Assembly: GCF_009697225.1 (NCBI RefSeq)
Contig: NZ_WIND01000002.1
Location: 62,001-126,000, forward strand
DNA length: 64,000 bases
Source: Halovulum marinum
Lineage (GTDB): Bacteria > Pseudomonadota > Alphaproteobacteria > Rhodobacterales > Rhodobacteraceae
Direction: 5' to 3'
Shown here: positions 1 to 7,772 of the stretch, piece after piece
How positions within the stretch are numbered: position 1 is the first letter of the stretch
How the letters are laid out: every line of letters begins with the position of its first letter
Translations under genes and position numbers: made by a program
The notes under the pieces: model-generated
Told to the model about the DNA's origin: nothing
The model's database searches: none
Seen by the model: only the letters and a program-made list of their open reading frames with translations

Positions 1-620
1 CGCGAGCAGCGCCCGTAGGTCGGCTTGACGCCGGTGATCCCGGTGAACGCGGCAGGCTGCCGGATCGAGCCGCCGGTGTCGGTCCCGGTCGCCGCAAGGC
101 ACAGATCGCCCGCCACCGCAGCCGCCGACCCGCCCGAGCTGCCGCCCGGCGTCAGGTTGGTGTCGGGCGCATCCTTGCGCCGCCAGGGGTTGATCGCCGG
201 ACCGTAGGCCGAGGTCTCGTTGCTCGAGCCCATGGCGAACTCGTCCATGTTCAGCTTGCCCAGCATGACGGCGCCGGCGTCCCACAGCTTGCGGGTCACG
301 GTGCTTTCATAGGGCGGCCTGAACCCGGCAAGGATGTTCGACGCCGCCTGCGTCTGCACGCCCTCGGTCGCGAACAGGTCCTTGATGCCCAGCGGGATGC
401 CGCACATGGCGGGGGCGTCGCCGGCCTTCAGCCGCGCATCGGCGGCGTCGGCCTGCTTCAGCGCCTGCTCGGAGGTATGGGCGATGAACGCGTTCAGCCT
501 CGCGCCTTCTTCGGCAGCGGCGACATAGGTCTCGGCCAGCTCGCGGGCGGTGAACGCGCCCTTGCGCAGCGCGTCGCGGGCCTGGGCGATGGTCAGTCCT
601 CTGGGGGCGGTCATCGACAT
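1..620 (-). CDS. gatA: Glu-tRNA(Gln)/Asp-tRNA(Asn) amidotransferase subunit A, N-terminal part
   Basis: GatA hydrolyses glutamine and passes ammonia to misacylated Glu-tRNA(Gln) or Asp-tRNA(Asn) in the GatCAB complex. About 206 N-terminal residues are present; the rest lies beyond the left edge. The amidase signature is visible: Lys80 in GIKDLF, the cis-serine near Ser161 in [10 protein letters not shown], and the nucleophile Ser185 in DTGGSIRQ, with the Lys-Ser-Ser spacing usual for the family. The start at 620 makes a TAATG overlap with the gatC stop; a second in-frame ATG at 614 is possible. gatC lies directly upstream, so the pair is an operon. A gatB is not in view. Confidence 0.97.
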   Translation of the reverse strand, partial: MSMTAPRGLTIAQARDALRKGAFTARELAETYVAAAEEGARLNAFIAHTSEQALKQADAADARLKAGDAPAMCGIPLGIKDLFATEGVQTQAASNILAGFRPPYESTVTRKLWDAGAVMLGKLNMDEFAMGSSNETSAYGPAINPWRRKDAPDTNLTPGGSSGGSAAAVAGDLCLAATGTDTGGSIRQPAAFTGITGVKPTYGRCS

Positions 621-907
621 TACTCCACGACCTTGGGGACGGCGAAAAAGCCTTCGCGCGCGTCCGGTGCGTTCTTCAGGATATCGTCCTGCCGGTTGCC
701 GTCGGTGATCACGTCGTCGCGGCGCTTCAGCTCCATCGGCGTGACCGAGGTCATCGGCTCGACCCCGTCGGTGTCGACCTGCGACAGCTCGTCCATGAAG
801 TCCAGGATGCGGCTGAGGTCCCTGGCCAGCGGCTCCAGCGCCTCTTCGGCAACCTCGATGCGCGCCAGGTGCGCGACACGTCGGGCGGTGTCCTTGTCGA
901 TCGACAT
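620..907 (-). CDS. gatC: Glu-tRNA(Gln)/Asp-tRNA(Asn) amidotransferase subunit C
   Basis: This 95-residue protein has the normal GatC length and the family pattern: an N-terminal helix with VAHLARIEV, a middle [17 protein letters not shown] segment and a C-terminal FFAVPKVVE tail. GatC wraps around GatA and stabilises the GatCAB amidotransferase. The ATG at 907 is preceded by a purine-rich GAGGAGAG ribosome-binding site. The stop overlaps the gatA start by one base, which suggests coupled translation of the two subunits. Confidence 0.97.
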   Translation of the reverse strand: MSIDKDTARRVAHLARIEVAEEALEPLARDLSRILDFMDELSQVDTDGVEPMTSVTPMELKRRDDVITDGNRQDDILKNAPDAREGFFAVPKVVE

Positions 908-972
908 CGGCTCTCCTCAGGGATGGATCGGGTGCGGTTTAGCGATGCGCCCGGGCGCGTGCAAGAGCGCCT

Positions 973-1632
973 TCAGCCCGCGCGCCGTTCCGCGGGCAGA
1001 TGGGTGTGCAGCACCAGGATCATCCAGCCCAGCATCAGCGCGTTCAGGCTGTGCCACAGGAAATGCGTGCCGATCGGCAGGACGCCGCAGACCGCGGCAT
1101 CGACGGTGCGGAAGAACAGCGACAGGATCAGGATGCCCGCGCCGATCGCCAGGCCGCGGGCGGTCAGCGGCGCGGCGCGCCAAACGACTGCGGCGTAGAC
1201 CAGGATCAGGATCGGAACCGGCAGGTAGGACAGCGAGCCGTTCAGCGGCCCGGTGATGCTGCCGATGCCCTGGGTCACGGCCCAGGAAAAGGGAAAGAAC
1301 AGCAGCACCGCGGCCCCCGACAGGATCACCCCCGCGCCGAGAAAGCGACGCGTGGCCAGGTAGACGTAGGCCAGGATGAACAGCAGGATCGGCAGCACGT
1401 CCGCCAATCCCGCCCAGCGGGTCGCGTAGGTGTGAAACAGGAACGAGCCGACGCCGATCGCGAACAGGATCGCCGCCAGCACCCGCGCCCCCGGATCGCG
1501 CTTGCCGCCCAGGATTGCCCAGACCACCAGCGCGGCGATGACGAAGGCGGCGTTGGTCGCCGCGTTCAGCGGTTCCGCCCAGAAGCCGGGACCCAGACGC
1601 TCGCAGTAATTGTCGACTTGCGTCCAGTCCAT
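973..1632 (-). CDS. Ceramidase-like membrane protein (CREST superfamily)
   Basis: The 219-residue protein is almost entirely hydrophobic, with about seven predicted membrane helices. It carries conserved polar positions of the alkaline ceramidase/CREST hydrolase family: FHTYATRWAGLADVLPI after the second or third helix (Ser/His/Asp) and GTHFLWHSLNA near the end (paired histidines that would hold zinc). Family members hydrolyse amide bonds of ceramides, but the natural substrate of bacterial versions is mostly unknown. It lies downstream of gatC on the same strand and divergently from the metal-dependent hydrolase at 1697. The family call is good; the substrate is inference only. Confidence 0.8.
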   Translation of the reverse strand: MDWTQVDNYCERLGPGFWAEPLNAATNAAFVIAALVVWAILGGKRDPGARVLAAILFAIGVGSFLFHTYATRWAGLADVLPILLFILAYVYLATRRFLGAGVILSGAAVLLFFPFSWAVTQGIGSITGPLNGSLSYLPVPILILVYAAVVWRAAPLTARGLAIGAGILILSLFFRTVDAAVCGVLPIGTHFLWHSLNALMLGWMILVLHTHLPAERRAG

Positions 1633-1696
1633 GCCCGCCCCTTTGATCCCGGCCGTCCGCGGCTAGGTTGTACTTCTCGAACATAGGGAGATTCTT

Positions 1697-2392
1697 ATGA
1701 AAATCACGTGGCTTGGACATTCGGGATTCCGCATCGAGATGGCCGGGCAGGTGCTGCTGGTCGACCCCTGGCTGACCGGCAATCCGGCCTTCGAGGGGCA
1801 GGATCGCGCGACCGCCATTCGCGGCGCGACGCATGTGCTGCTGAGCCATGGGCACGGCGATCATGCCGGCGACGCCGAAAGCATCGCGGCGGAGCTGGGC
1901 ATTCCCGTCGCCTGCATCCATGAGCTTGCCAGCTGGCTGGGTGAAAAGCAGGGGGTCGAGACCCTGGGTTTCGGCAAGGGCGGGACGATCGCGCTTGGCG
2001 AGGTGCAGGTGACGATGGTCAATGCCGTGCATTCCTCCAGCGTCGATTTCGCCGAAGGGCCCACCGGCTACGCTGGCGGCGAGGCCGGGTTCATCATCTC
2101 GGGCGAGGGGCGCACGATCTATTTCTCGGGGGATACTGACGTCACGATGGACATGCAGATCTGGCAGGACCTGCACCGGCCCGACATCGGCATCCTGTGC
2201 GTCGGCGGGCACTACACGATGGACCAGCGCCGCGCCGCCTACGCGGCCCGGAAGTTCTTCGACTTCAAGACGGTCATTCCCTGTCATTACAAGACCTTCC
2301 CGCTGCTTGCTCAGGATGTGGAAGAGCTGAAGGCGGGGCTGCCCGGGGTGCAGGTGGTCGAGGCCGACGTGATGCGGCCGTTCGAGATCTAG
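1697..2392 (+). CDS. UPF0173-type metal-dependent hydrolase (metallo-beta-lactamase fold)
   Basis: This 231-residue protein starts directly with the MBL-fold core (WLGHSGFRIE) and has the metal motif LSHGHGDHAGD, a later AVHSSS histidine, FSGDTDVTMDM (bridging Asp) and the C-terminal IPCHYKTFP histidine. Length and motif order fit the UPF0173 family of predicted cytoplasmic metal-dependent hydrolases, whose substrate is not known. The ATG at 1697 has an AGGGAG ribosome-binding site. It is convergent with tadA; only nine bases separate the stops. Confidence 0.9.
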   Translation: MKITWLGHSGFRIEMAGQVLLVDPWLTGNPAFEGQDRATAIRGATHVLLSHGHGDHAGDAESIAAELGIPVACIHELASWLGEKQGVETLGFGKGGTIALGEVQVTMVNAVHSSSVDFAEGPTGYAGGEAGFIISGEGRTIYFSGDTDVTMDMQIWQDLHRPDIGILCVGGHYTMDQRRAAYAARKFFDFKTVIPCHYKTFPLLAQDVEELKAGLPGVQVVEADVMRPFEI

Positions 2393-2401
2393 CGCCGGGC
2401 T

Positions 2402-2854
2402 TCAGCGTCTGGCGGCGAAGAACGCGCGCAGCAGCGCGGCGGCCTCGGCCTCGCGCAGGCCGGGGTACACCTCGGGCTTGTGGTGGGCCTGGCTGTGCGA
2501 CAGCACGCGGGCGCCGTGCTCGACGCCGCCGGATTTCGGGTCCGCCGCGCCGTAGTAGAGCCGTCTGATGCGTGCCGCGGCGATCGCGGCGGCGCACATC
2601 GCGCACGGCTCCAGCGTCACATAGAGGTCGAGATCGGGCAGGCGTTCGGATCCGGCGGCGGCGCAGGCTGCGCGGATCGCCAGGATCTCGGCATGGGCGG
2701 TCGGATCGGACAGCTCTCGGGTGCGGTTGCCGGCGCTTGCGACGATCGTGCCGGTGCCGGGGGCCACGATCACCGCGCCCACCGGCGTCTCGCCGCGCGC
2801 GGCGGCGGCGCGGGCCTCCTCGAGGGCGGTGTCCATATGGCTGGGAAAGCGCAT
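2402..2854 (-). CDS. tadA: tRNA-specific adenosine deaminase
   Basis: TadA deaminates the wobble adenosine (A34 to inosine) of tRNA-Arg(ACG). With the start at 2854 the protein has 150 residues. The cytidine-deaminase-type zinc site is complete: TAHAE (His54, catalytic Glu56) and PCAMC (Cys84, Cys87). An ATG at 2872 in the same frame would add six residues, and the frame stays open further upstream. I chose 2854 because family members begin shortly before the MDTALEEAR helix. It is divergent from the pseudouridine synthase at 2907 with about 50 bases between them. Confidence 0.94.
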   Translation of the reverse strand: MRFPSHMDTALEEARAAAARGETPVGAVIVAPGTGTIVASAGNRTRELSDPTAHAEILAIRAACAAAGSERLPDLDLYVTLEPCAMCAAAIAAARIRRLYYGAADPKSGGVEHGARVLSHSQAHHKPEVYPGLREAEAAALLRAFFAARR

Positions 2855-2906
2855 GCGCCGGTTTAATTCCATTGCCGCGATGCGGACAAGGGCGTAAGCG
2901 GCTGCC

Positions 2907-3698
2907 ATGAGCGAAGGTGAGAGAATTGCAAAGCGGCTGGCGCGCGCCGGCGTCGCCTCGCGCCGCGAGGCCGAGCGGATGATCGAGGCCGGCCGCGTCA
3001 GCGTGAACGGCAAGCGGATCGACAGCCCGGCGCTGAACGTGACCGAACGCGATGCGATCTTGGTCGACGGCCGGCCGGTGGCGGCGCCGGAACCGGTGCG
3101 GATGTGGCGCTATCACAAGCCCGCCGGGCTGGTGACCACCACCGCCGACGAGAAAGGCCGGCGGACGATCTTCGACGCGCTGCCCGCAGAGCTTCCGCGG
3201 GTGATGAGCGTCGGCCGGCTGGACCTCAACTCCGAGGGGCTGCTGCTGCTGACCAACGACGGCGAGCTGAAGCGGCGGCTGGAGCTGCCCGCGACCGGCT
3301 GGATGCGCCGCTACCGCGTGCGCGTCAAGGGCGAGCCCGACGACGCGCTGCTGGAGCCGCTGCGCAAGGGCATCACCGTCGACGGCGAGCGGTTTCAGCC
3401 GATGCAGGTGTCGCTGGACAAGCAGCAGGGCGCGAACGCCTGGCTGACCATCGGCCTGCGCGAAGGGCGCAACCGCGAGATCCGGCGCGCGCTGAACGCG
3501 GTAGGGCTGGACGTGAACCGACTGATCCGCCTGTCGTACGGCCCGTTCCAGCTGGGCGACCTGTCGCGCGGCGCAGTCGAGGAGATCCGCCCGAAAGTGC
3601 TGCGCGATCAGCTGGGCGTGACGCGCGAGCCACAGGCCGCGACCAGGGCCGAGCCGGCGCGACGGGCACGCAGCCGGACCGTCCCGCAGAAGCGTTAA
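2907..3698 (+). CDS. rluB: RsuA/RluB-family rRNA pseudouridine synthase
   Basis: The 263-residue protein has an N-terminal S4 RNA-binding domain (ERIAKRLARAGVASRREAE, about residues 4-65), then the RsuA-type catalytic domain with GRLDLNSEGLLLLTNDG, which holds the catalytic aspartate. It ends with GRNREIRRA and a basic tail rich in Arg/Ala. Such enzymes isomerise specific uridines of 23S (RluB, RluE, RluF) or 16S (RsuA) rRNA. RluB is the commonest annotation for this type in alphaproteobacteria, but the exact target cannot be read from sequence alone. Confidence 0.88.
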   Translation: MSEGERIAKRLARAGVASRREAERMIEAGRVSVNGKRIDSPALNVTERDAILVDGRPVAAPEPVRMWRYHKPAGLVTTTADEKGRRTIFDALPAELPRVMSVGRLDLNSEGLLLLTNDGELKRRLELPATGWMRRYRVRVKGEPDDALLEPLRKGITVDGERFQPMQVSLDKQQGANAWLTIGLREGRNREIRRALNAVGLDVNRLIRLSYGPFQLGDLSRGAVEEIRPKVLRDQLGVTREPQAATRAEPARRARSRTVPQKR

Positions 3699-3756
3699 GG
3701 CCGGGTGGCAGCCGCCGTCTCGTCCGGGCGGATACAGGTCGCGGCGGGACGGTTCC

Positions 3757-4923
3757 CTACGACCCGGCCGCCCCTTTCACGGGTTCGGGTTCGTCGTCGC
3801 CGGCCAGGAAGTTGCCGAAGCTGCGCAGCCCCGGAACATAGGAACACAGCACGCGCAGCACGACCAGCATCGGCACCGCGACGATCATGCCCATGACCGA
3901 CCACAGCCAGGCCCACAGCGCCACGGTCACGAACACCACCACCGTGTTCAGCCGCAGCCGGCGCGAGACGAAGTAGGGCGTGACGAACTGGCCTTCGGTC
4001 GAGGTCAGGACGAAATAGGTCAGGCCCACCAGAACCGGCTGGAACACCCCCGGCATCGTCACCAGCGCCACCACCGTCGACAGCGCCACCCCCGCCACGG
4101 CGCCGACGTAGGGCACGAAGTTCACCGCGAAGGCGAACACGCCGAACAGCAGCGGCGCGGGCATTCCCCACAGCCACATCGCAAGCCCGACGGCGACCCC
4201 GAGACAGGCGTTGATCAGCGTGATCGCGCCGAGATAGCTGCCCAGGCTCTCCTCGATCTCGTACATCGCCTCCAGCGCCTGGCGCTTGTCGGAAATGGCC
4301 GAGAAACTCTGCACGATGCGCTTGTAGAGCAGGTGTCCCGATGCGAGCATGAAGTAGAGCAGCACGAAGGTGAAGGCGAGCTGCGCGAACAGCTGCGGCG
4401 TGGTGCGCGCGAGGCTGTTCAGAAAGCTGTCCTCGCTTTGGGTCTCCGCCTTGATCGTGGTCTCGTCGTCGCTGCCGCCGTTCGAGAGCTCGTCGATCTT
4501 CTCGGCCGCTTCCTGGATCCCCTTCATCGAGCCCTGAAGCCGGTCGAGCTTGCTTTCCAGTTCGAACAGCAGCCGCGGCGCGTTTTCCATCACGTTGCTG
4601 ACCGGAACCGTCAGCGACGCCGCCGCCGCGACCAGGCCGGCGAACAGCGCGGCGGTGATGAGCGCGGCCGCGATCGGGCGCGGCACGCCCATCCGCACCA
4701 TCCCGCGGCAGATCGGGGAAAACACGAAGAACAGCAGGATGCCCAGCGACAGCGGCATCAGGAAGTCGCGCGCCATCGCGATCGCGCCGAACGCCAGAAT
4801 CAGGAATATCCCGATCAACGCCCACCGCGGCGCTTCGGTCCACAGGCCGGGTTCGGGAGCCGGTTCCGAGTCTTTGATAGTCTGCACGGGGTTGCGGACC
4901 GACCGATCCTGCGGTGGCGGCAT
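3757..4923 (-). CDS. AI-2E family transporter (PerM-like permease)
   Basis: This is a 388-residue polytopic membrane protein: a cytoplasmic N-terminus, two or three helices around residues 30-100, a polar loop of about 90 residues containing a long helical segment (ESKLDRLQGSMKGIQEAAEK), then five or so helices. VNFVPYVGAVAGV and the later RRLRLNTVVVF segment are typical of the AI-2E/PerM family. Members export autoinducer-2, work as Na+/H+ antiporters or have no known cargo, so the substrate is open. The ATG at 4923 has a GGGGGAG ribosome-binding site. It converges with the pseudouridine synthase gene. Confidence 0.88.
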   Translation of the reverse strand: MPPPQDRSVRNPVQTIKDSEPAPEPGLWTEAPRWALIGIFLILAFGAIAMARDFLMPLSLGILLFFVFSPICRGMVRMGVPRPIAAALITAALFAGLVAAAASLTVPVSNVMENAPRLLFELESKLDRLQGSMKGIQEAAEKIDELSNGGSDDETTIKAETQSEDSFLNSLARTTPQLFAQLAFTFVLLYFMLASGHLLYKRIVQSFSAISDKRQALEAMYEIEESLGSYLGAITLINACLGVAVGLAMWLWGMPAPLLFGVFAFAVNFVPYVGAVAGVALSTVVALVTMPGVFQPVLVGLTYFVLTSTEGQFVTPYFVSRRLRLNTVVVFVTVALWAWLWSVMGMIVAVPMLVVLRVLCSYVPGLRSFGNFLAGDDEPEPVKGAAGS

Positions 4924-5089
4924 CGCAGTGCTCCCCCTTGCTGTGGCTGACCGTTTACCGGAGACGTGATGCGATCTAACTTTCGCCCGCCGGATTTTGT
5001 TCCCGCCCCGGACTGTCGGATTCCTCTCGCAGGCTTTACTAGCGCGTCAGCGGTGCCCGTCGTATCTGGTGGGCAGGAGAAGGGAGTAC

Positions 5090-5812
5090 ATGCGTCACGG
5101 CATCCGGTTTTTCACCAGCATCACCCTGGTCGTCATGGCCGCCATCGCGCCCGCGCGGGCGGACACGCCGGTGGTGGTCGAGCTGTTCACCTCGCAGGGC
5201 TGCTCCGCCTGTCCGCCCGCGGACCGGCTGCTGAGCGAACTGGCCGCGCGCGATGACGTGATCGCGCTGTCCTTCCATGTGGACTACTGGGACTACCTGG
5301 GATGGAAGGACACCCTCGCCACCCCGCAGAGCACCCAGCGACAGCGAACCTATGCCCCCCGCGTCAATCGCGAATTGATCGGGCGCAAGCTGCGCGGCAG
5401 TTTTACTCCGGAGATGGTGATCGAGGGAACCGACAGCCTCATTGGCTCGGATCGCGAGGACGTGCTGGCGCGGATCGCCGCCCACGCCAGGGTCGAGGAT
5501 GTCGCCGAGGTCGACCTGCGCCGCGAGGGCGATGCGCTGGTGATCGAGCTTATGCCGGTCGGGAGCGGCGCCGCGATGGCGAACGTGCGCCTGGTGCAGT
5601 TCATCCCGCGTGCCGTGGTCGACATCCGCCGCGGCGAGAATGCCGGCCGCACGATCGTCTACACCAACGTGGTCACGAAGATCACCGACGTTGCCCGCTG
5701 GGACGGGCGCGCACCGCAGACGGTCCGGGTGCGCAATATCGACGAGCCGGTGGCGGTGCTGGTCCAGCGCGGCGAGGCCGGGTCCATTCTGGCCGCCGCC
5801 CAGATCGATTGA
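5090..5812 (+). CDS. DUF1223 protein, exported, thioredoxin-like
   Basis: The 240-residue product starts at the ATG at 5090, which has AGGAGA/AGGGAG in front; a TTG further upstream extends the frame but would spoil the signal peptide. Residues 1-24 look like a Sec signal ending at PARA-DTP. The mature part begins VVELFTSQGCSACPPADRLL, a thioredoxin-like strand with a C-x-x-C motif, and continues with the DUF1223 pattern SFHVDYWDYLGWKD. The family is widespread in alphaproteobacteria and predicted periplasmic; a redox role is suggested by the CxxC but not established. It converges with the acyltransferase gene 18 bases on. Confidence 0.87.
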   Translation: MRHGIRFFTSITLVVMAAIAPARADTPVVVELFTSQGCSACPPADRLLSELAARDDVIALSFHVDYWDYLGWKDTLATPQSTQRQRTYAPRVNRELIGRKLRGSFTPEMVIEGTDSLIGSDREDVLARIAAHARVEDVAEVDLRREGDALVIELMPVGSGAAMANVRLVQFIPRAVVDIRRGENAGRTIVYTNVVTKITDVARWDGRAPQTVRVRNIDEPVAVLVQRGEAGSILAAAQID

Positions 5813-5830
5813 TCGATCAGCGCCGGGCGG

Positions 5831-6718
5831 TCAACGGCTGTGGGTTCCCTTCGGCCGCGCCCATCGACGGTGCAGCCAGTACCATTCCGACGGATCCTGC
5901 CGGATCTGCTTCGACAGCAGATCGTTCAGCCTGCGGGTCATCCGCACGGGGTCGTCATGCGGCAGCGGCCCGACGATGTGCAGCCGGTAGCGGTCGTCGT
6001 CGATGCGGCGCGTGACGCCGGTCATCAGCAGCAGGTCGTGGCGCAGCGCCAGCTCCGCGGCGTCGGTCGAGGTCATCGCCGGCTGGCCGAGGAAATCCAG
6101 CGGCACGCCGGCCGCCTTCTGGTCGATCAGGATCACCATCGCCCCGCCCGAGCGCAGATGGCGGAGCAGGGTCCGCAGCCCGGCGCGGCCGCGCGGCACC
6201 ATCGGCGTTCCGGCCCGCGCCAGGCGGTCGATCATGAAGCGGTCGAACCAGGGGTTGTTCTGGATCCGGTATAGCGCGCCGACCTCGACCCCGCGGCTGC
6301 GCAAGCCGATGCGGCCGGCGTCGAACGGACCGTAGTGGGCCGAGACGAACAGGATGCCGCGGCCCTGCGCGCGTGCCTGCAGGATCGCGTCCAGCGCCGG
6401 GCTGTCGGGCACCTCGATCCGCTCGGCGGCGGTCTCGATCAGGTCCGCATTGTCGAACAGGCCGATCATGTTGCGGGCGGTGTTGCCGGCGATGTCGCGC
6501 AGCAGCCGGTCGCGCTCGGCGCCCGGCATGTCGGGGTAGATCAGCGCGAGGTTGTCGGTGATCCGGCGACGCAGGGCCGGAACGTTCAGGATCACCCGCC
6601 GGCCCAGCCAGCGCTCGACTGCCGGGCGGCGGCGCCGGGGAACGAGGGACAGCGCGGCCAGCAGGCCGCGCAGAGCTGCATATTGAAGGAAATGTCCGAG
6701 GGATTTCAGGCGGGCCAT
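5831..6718 (-). CDS. LpxL/HtrB-type lipid A acyltransferase
   Basis: The 295-residue protein has an N-terminal hydrophobic segment (LLAALSLVP) and the lysophospholipid acyltransferase core. The H-x4-D catalytic motif is AHYGPFD, followed by LYRIQNNPWFD, a GTPMVPRGRAGLRTLLRHLRSGG segment and a VILIDQKA/VPLDFLGQPA substrate-binding stretch. LpxL-like enzymes add a secondary acyl chain to lipid A on the inner face of the cytoplasmic membrane. Some proteobacterial members instead acylate other lipids. It lies downstream of infC on the same strand with 37 bases between. Confidence 0.88.
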   Translation of the reverse strand: MARLKSLGHFLQYAALRGLLAALSLVPRRRRPAVERWLGRRVILNVPALRRRITDNLALIYPDMPGAERDRLLRDIAGNTARNMIGLFDNADLIETAAERIEVPDSPALDAILQARAQGRGILFVSAHYGPFDAGRIGLRSRGVEVGALYRIQNNPWFDRFMIDRLARAGTPMVPRGRAGLRTLLRHLRSGGAMVILIDQKAAGVPLDFLGQPAMTSTDAAELALRHDLLLMTGVTRRIDDDRYRLHIVGPLPHDDPVRMTRRLNDLLSKQIRQDPSEWYWLHRRWARPKGTHSR

Positions 6719-6755
6719 GCGCGTCGATCGGGCCGCGAGGGCCCGCCCGGTATCC

Positions 6756-7301
6756 TCAGTGCTTGAGCGGATTGATGATCATCACCATCTGCCGCCCCTC
6801 CATCCTCGGCATCGCCTCGATCTTGCCCAGCTCCTGGGTGTCGTCGGCGACCCGCTCCAGCAGGCGCCGGCCCAGGTCCTGGTGCGCCATCTCGCGGCCG
6901 CGGAAGCGCAGCGTGACCTTGACCTTGTCGCCGTTGGTCAGGAACTTGGTGACGTTGCGCATCTTGACGTCGTAGTCGTGCGTGTCGGTGTTGGGCCGGA
7001 ACTTGACTTCCTTGACCTCGATCACCTTCTGCTTCTTGCGCGCCTCGGATTCCTTTTTCTGCTGTTCGTACTTGAACTTGCCGAAATCCATGATCTTGCA
7101 GACGGGCGGCTTCGCATTGGGCGAGATCTCGACCAGGTCGAGGCCGGCTTCCTCGGCAAGTTCCAGGGCACGGGCGGGGCTGACCACCCCGATGTTTTCG
7201 CCTTCGGCGCCGATCAGGCGGATTTCCGGTGCGCGGATCCGACGGTTGACTCGGGGTCCGTCGTCACGGGTCGGCGGGGCGTGGTGCGGTCTACGGGCTA
7301 T
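6756..7301 (-). CDS. infC: Translation initiation factor IF-3, probable AUA start codon
   Basis: IF-3 binds the 30S subunit and checks the initiator tRNA and start codon. From 7301 the product has 181 residues, the normal length, with the N-domain ([15 protein letters not shown]), the lysine-rich linker and the C-domain ending [15 protein letters not shown]. The reading frame has no ATG, GTG or TTG between an in-frame TGA (16 codons before 7301) and a GTG at 7187 that lies inside the conserved N-domain. The codon at 7301 is ATA, preceded by AAGGA with ten bases of spacing, and the next residues ARRPHHAPP match the usual N-terminus. infC is known to use rare start codons so that IF-3 represses its own translation. 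Confidence 0.93.
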   Translation of the reverse strand: MARRPHHAPPTRDDGPRVNRRIRAPEIRLIGAEGENIGVVSPARALELAEEAGLDLVEISPNAKPPVCKIMDFGKFKYEQQKKESEARKKQKVIEVKEVKFRPNTDTHDYDVKMRNVTKFLTNGDKVKVTLRFRGREMAHQDLGRRLLERVADDTQELGKIEAMPRMEGRQMVMIINPLKH

Positions 7302-7341
7302 GGCCTGAGAATCCTTCGATTGTTCACGTACAAAAGACGAT

Positions 7342-7393
7342 GGGCGCCCTCAGCGCCCGGCGGGGAATATAGGCGAATTTCCGGGCACGTGAA
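7342..7393 (-). promoter_or_regulatory. Predicted infC promoter and leader hairpin
   Basis: Reading the minus strand, TTCACG (7393-7388) and TATATT (7371-7366) stand 16 bases apart and resemble sigma-70 -35 and -10 boxes. Immediately downstream is a small hairpin with a six-base stem (7342-7347 with 7353-7358). The infC ribosome-binding site is about 25 bases further on. Prediction from sequence only. Confidence 0.4.
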
Positions 7394-7529
7394 AGGGGTT
7401 TGCGAAAACCGATGGCGTCTAACCGGGTCCGGCGTGATACCCTCTGGTCCGGGGCCTTCCGTCCCGGGGCCACTGCGCCGCGGGCGTCGGTACCCGCAGA
7501 CGGGGAAGACACAAGGGGGGAGTCATCAC

Positions 7530-7706
7530 ATGCGCACAGCAATCATCGTGGGTGCCGTCATCTTAGTCGTGCTGATCGTGTTAATGTTCGCCGGCGGAAC
7601 CGACGAAGACAGCGTGGTCGAGGAAACCGGCGAAGCCATGGAGGAGACCGGCGAAGCCGCCGAAGAGGCGGGCGAGGCTGCCGAGGACGCCGTGACCGGC
7701 CAGTAG
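7530..7706 (+). CDS. Small membrane-anchored acidic repeat protein, 58 residues
   Basis: I do not recognise the family. The ATG at 7530 follows a strong AGGGGGGAG ribosome-binding site with about seven bases of spacing. Residues 4-21 form one hydrophobic helix (AIIVGAVILVVLIVLMF), preceded by Met-Arg-Thr. Residues 24-58 are strongly acidic and built from an imperfect E-E-T/A-G-E-A repeat occurring three to four times, with no cysteine or aromatic residue. The likely topology is a single-pass anchor with a charged tail. It is divergent from infC and convergent with thrS, so it is probably its own transcription unit. Confidence 0.6.
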   Translation: MRTAIIVGAVILVVLIVLMFAGGTDEDSVVEETGEAMEETGEAAEEAGEAAEDAVTGQ

Positions 7707-7733
7707 TTCGGGCCGGCGCGCGGCGCTGTCGAC

Positions 7734-7754
7734 CCGGGCGGCGGTGCCGCCCGG
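7734..7754. terminator. GC-rich hairpin between convergent genes
   Basis: A perfect nine-base stem (7734-7742 with 7746-7754) with a three-base loop lies between the stop of the small membrane protein gene and the stop of thrS. Its position fits a bidirectional terminator, but neither side has a T-run. Confidence 0.45.
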
Positions 7755-7772
7755 CGGGTCTGCCTTGCCCGG

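Noticed and set aside
6717-7529. Long plus-strand frame opposite infC that runs into the small acidic protein
   Set aside because: The part opposite infC is a shadow of that gene; only the last 58 codons, with their own ribosome-binding site, look real.
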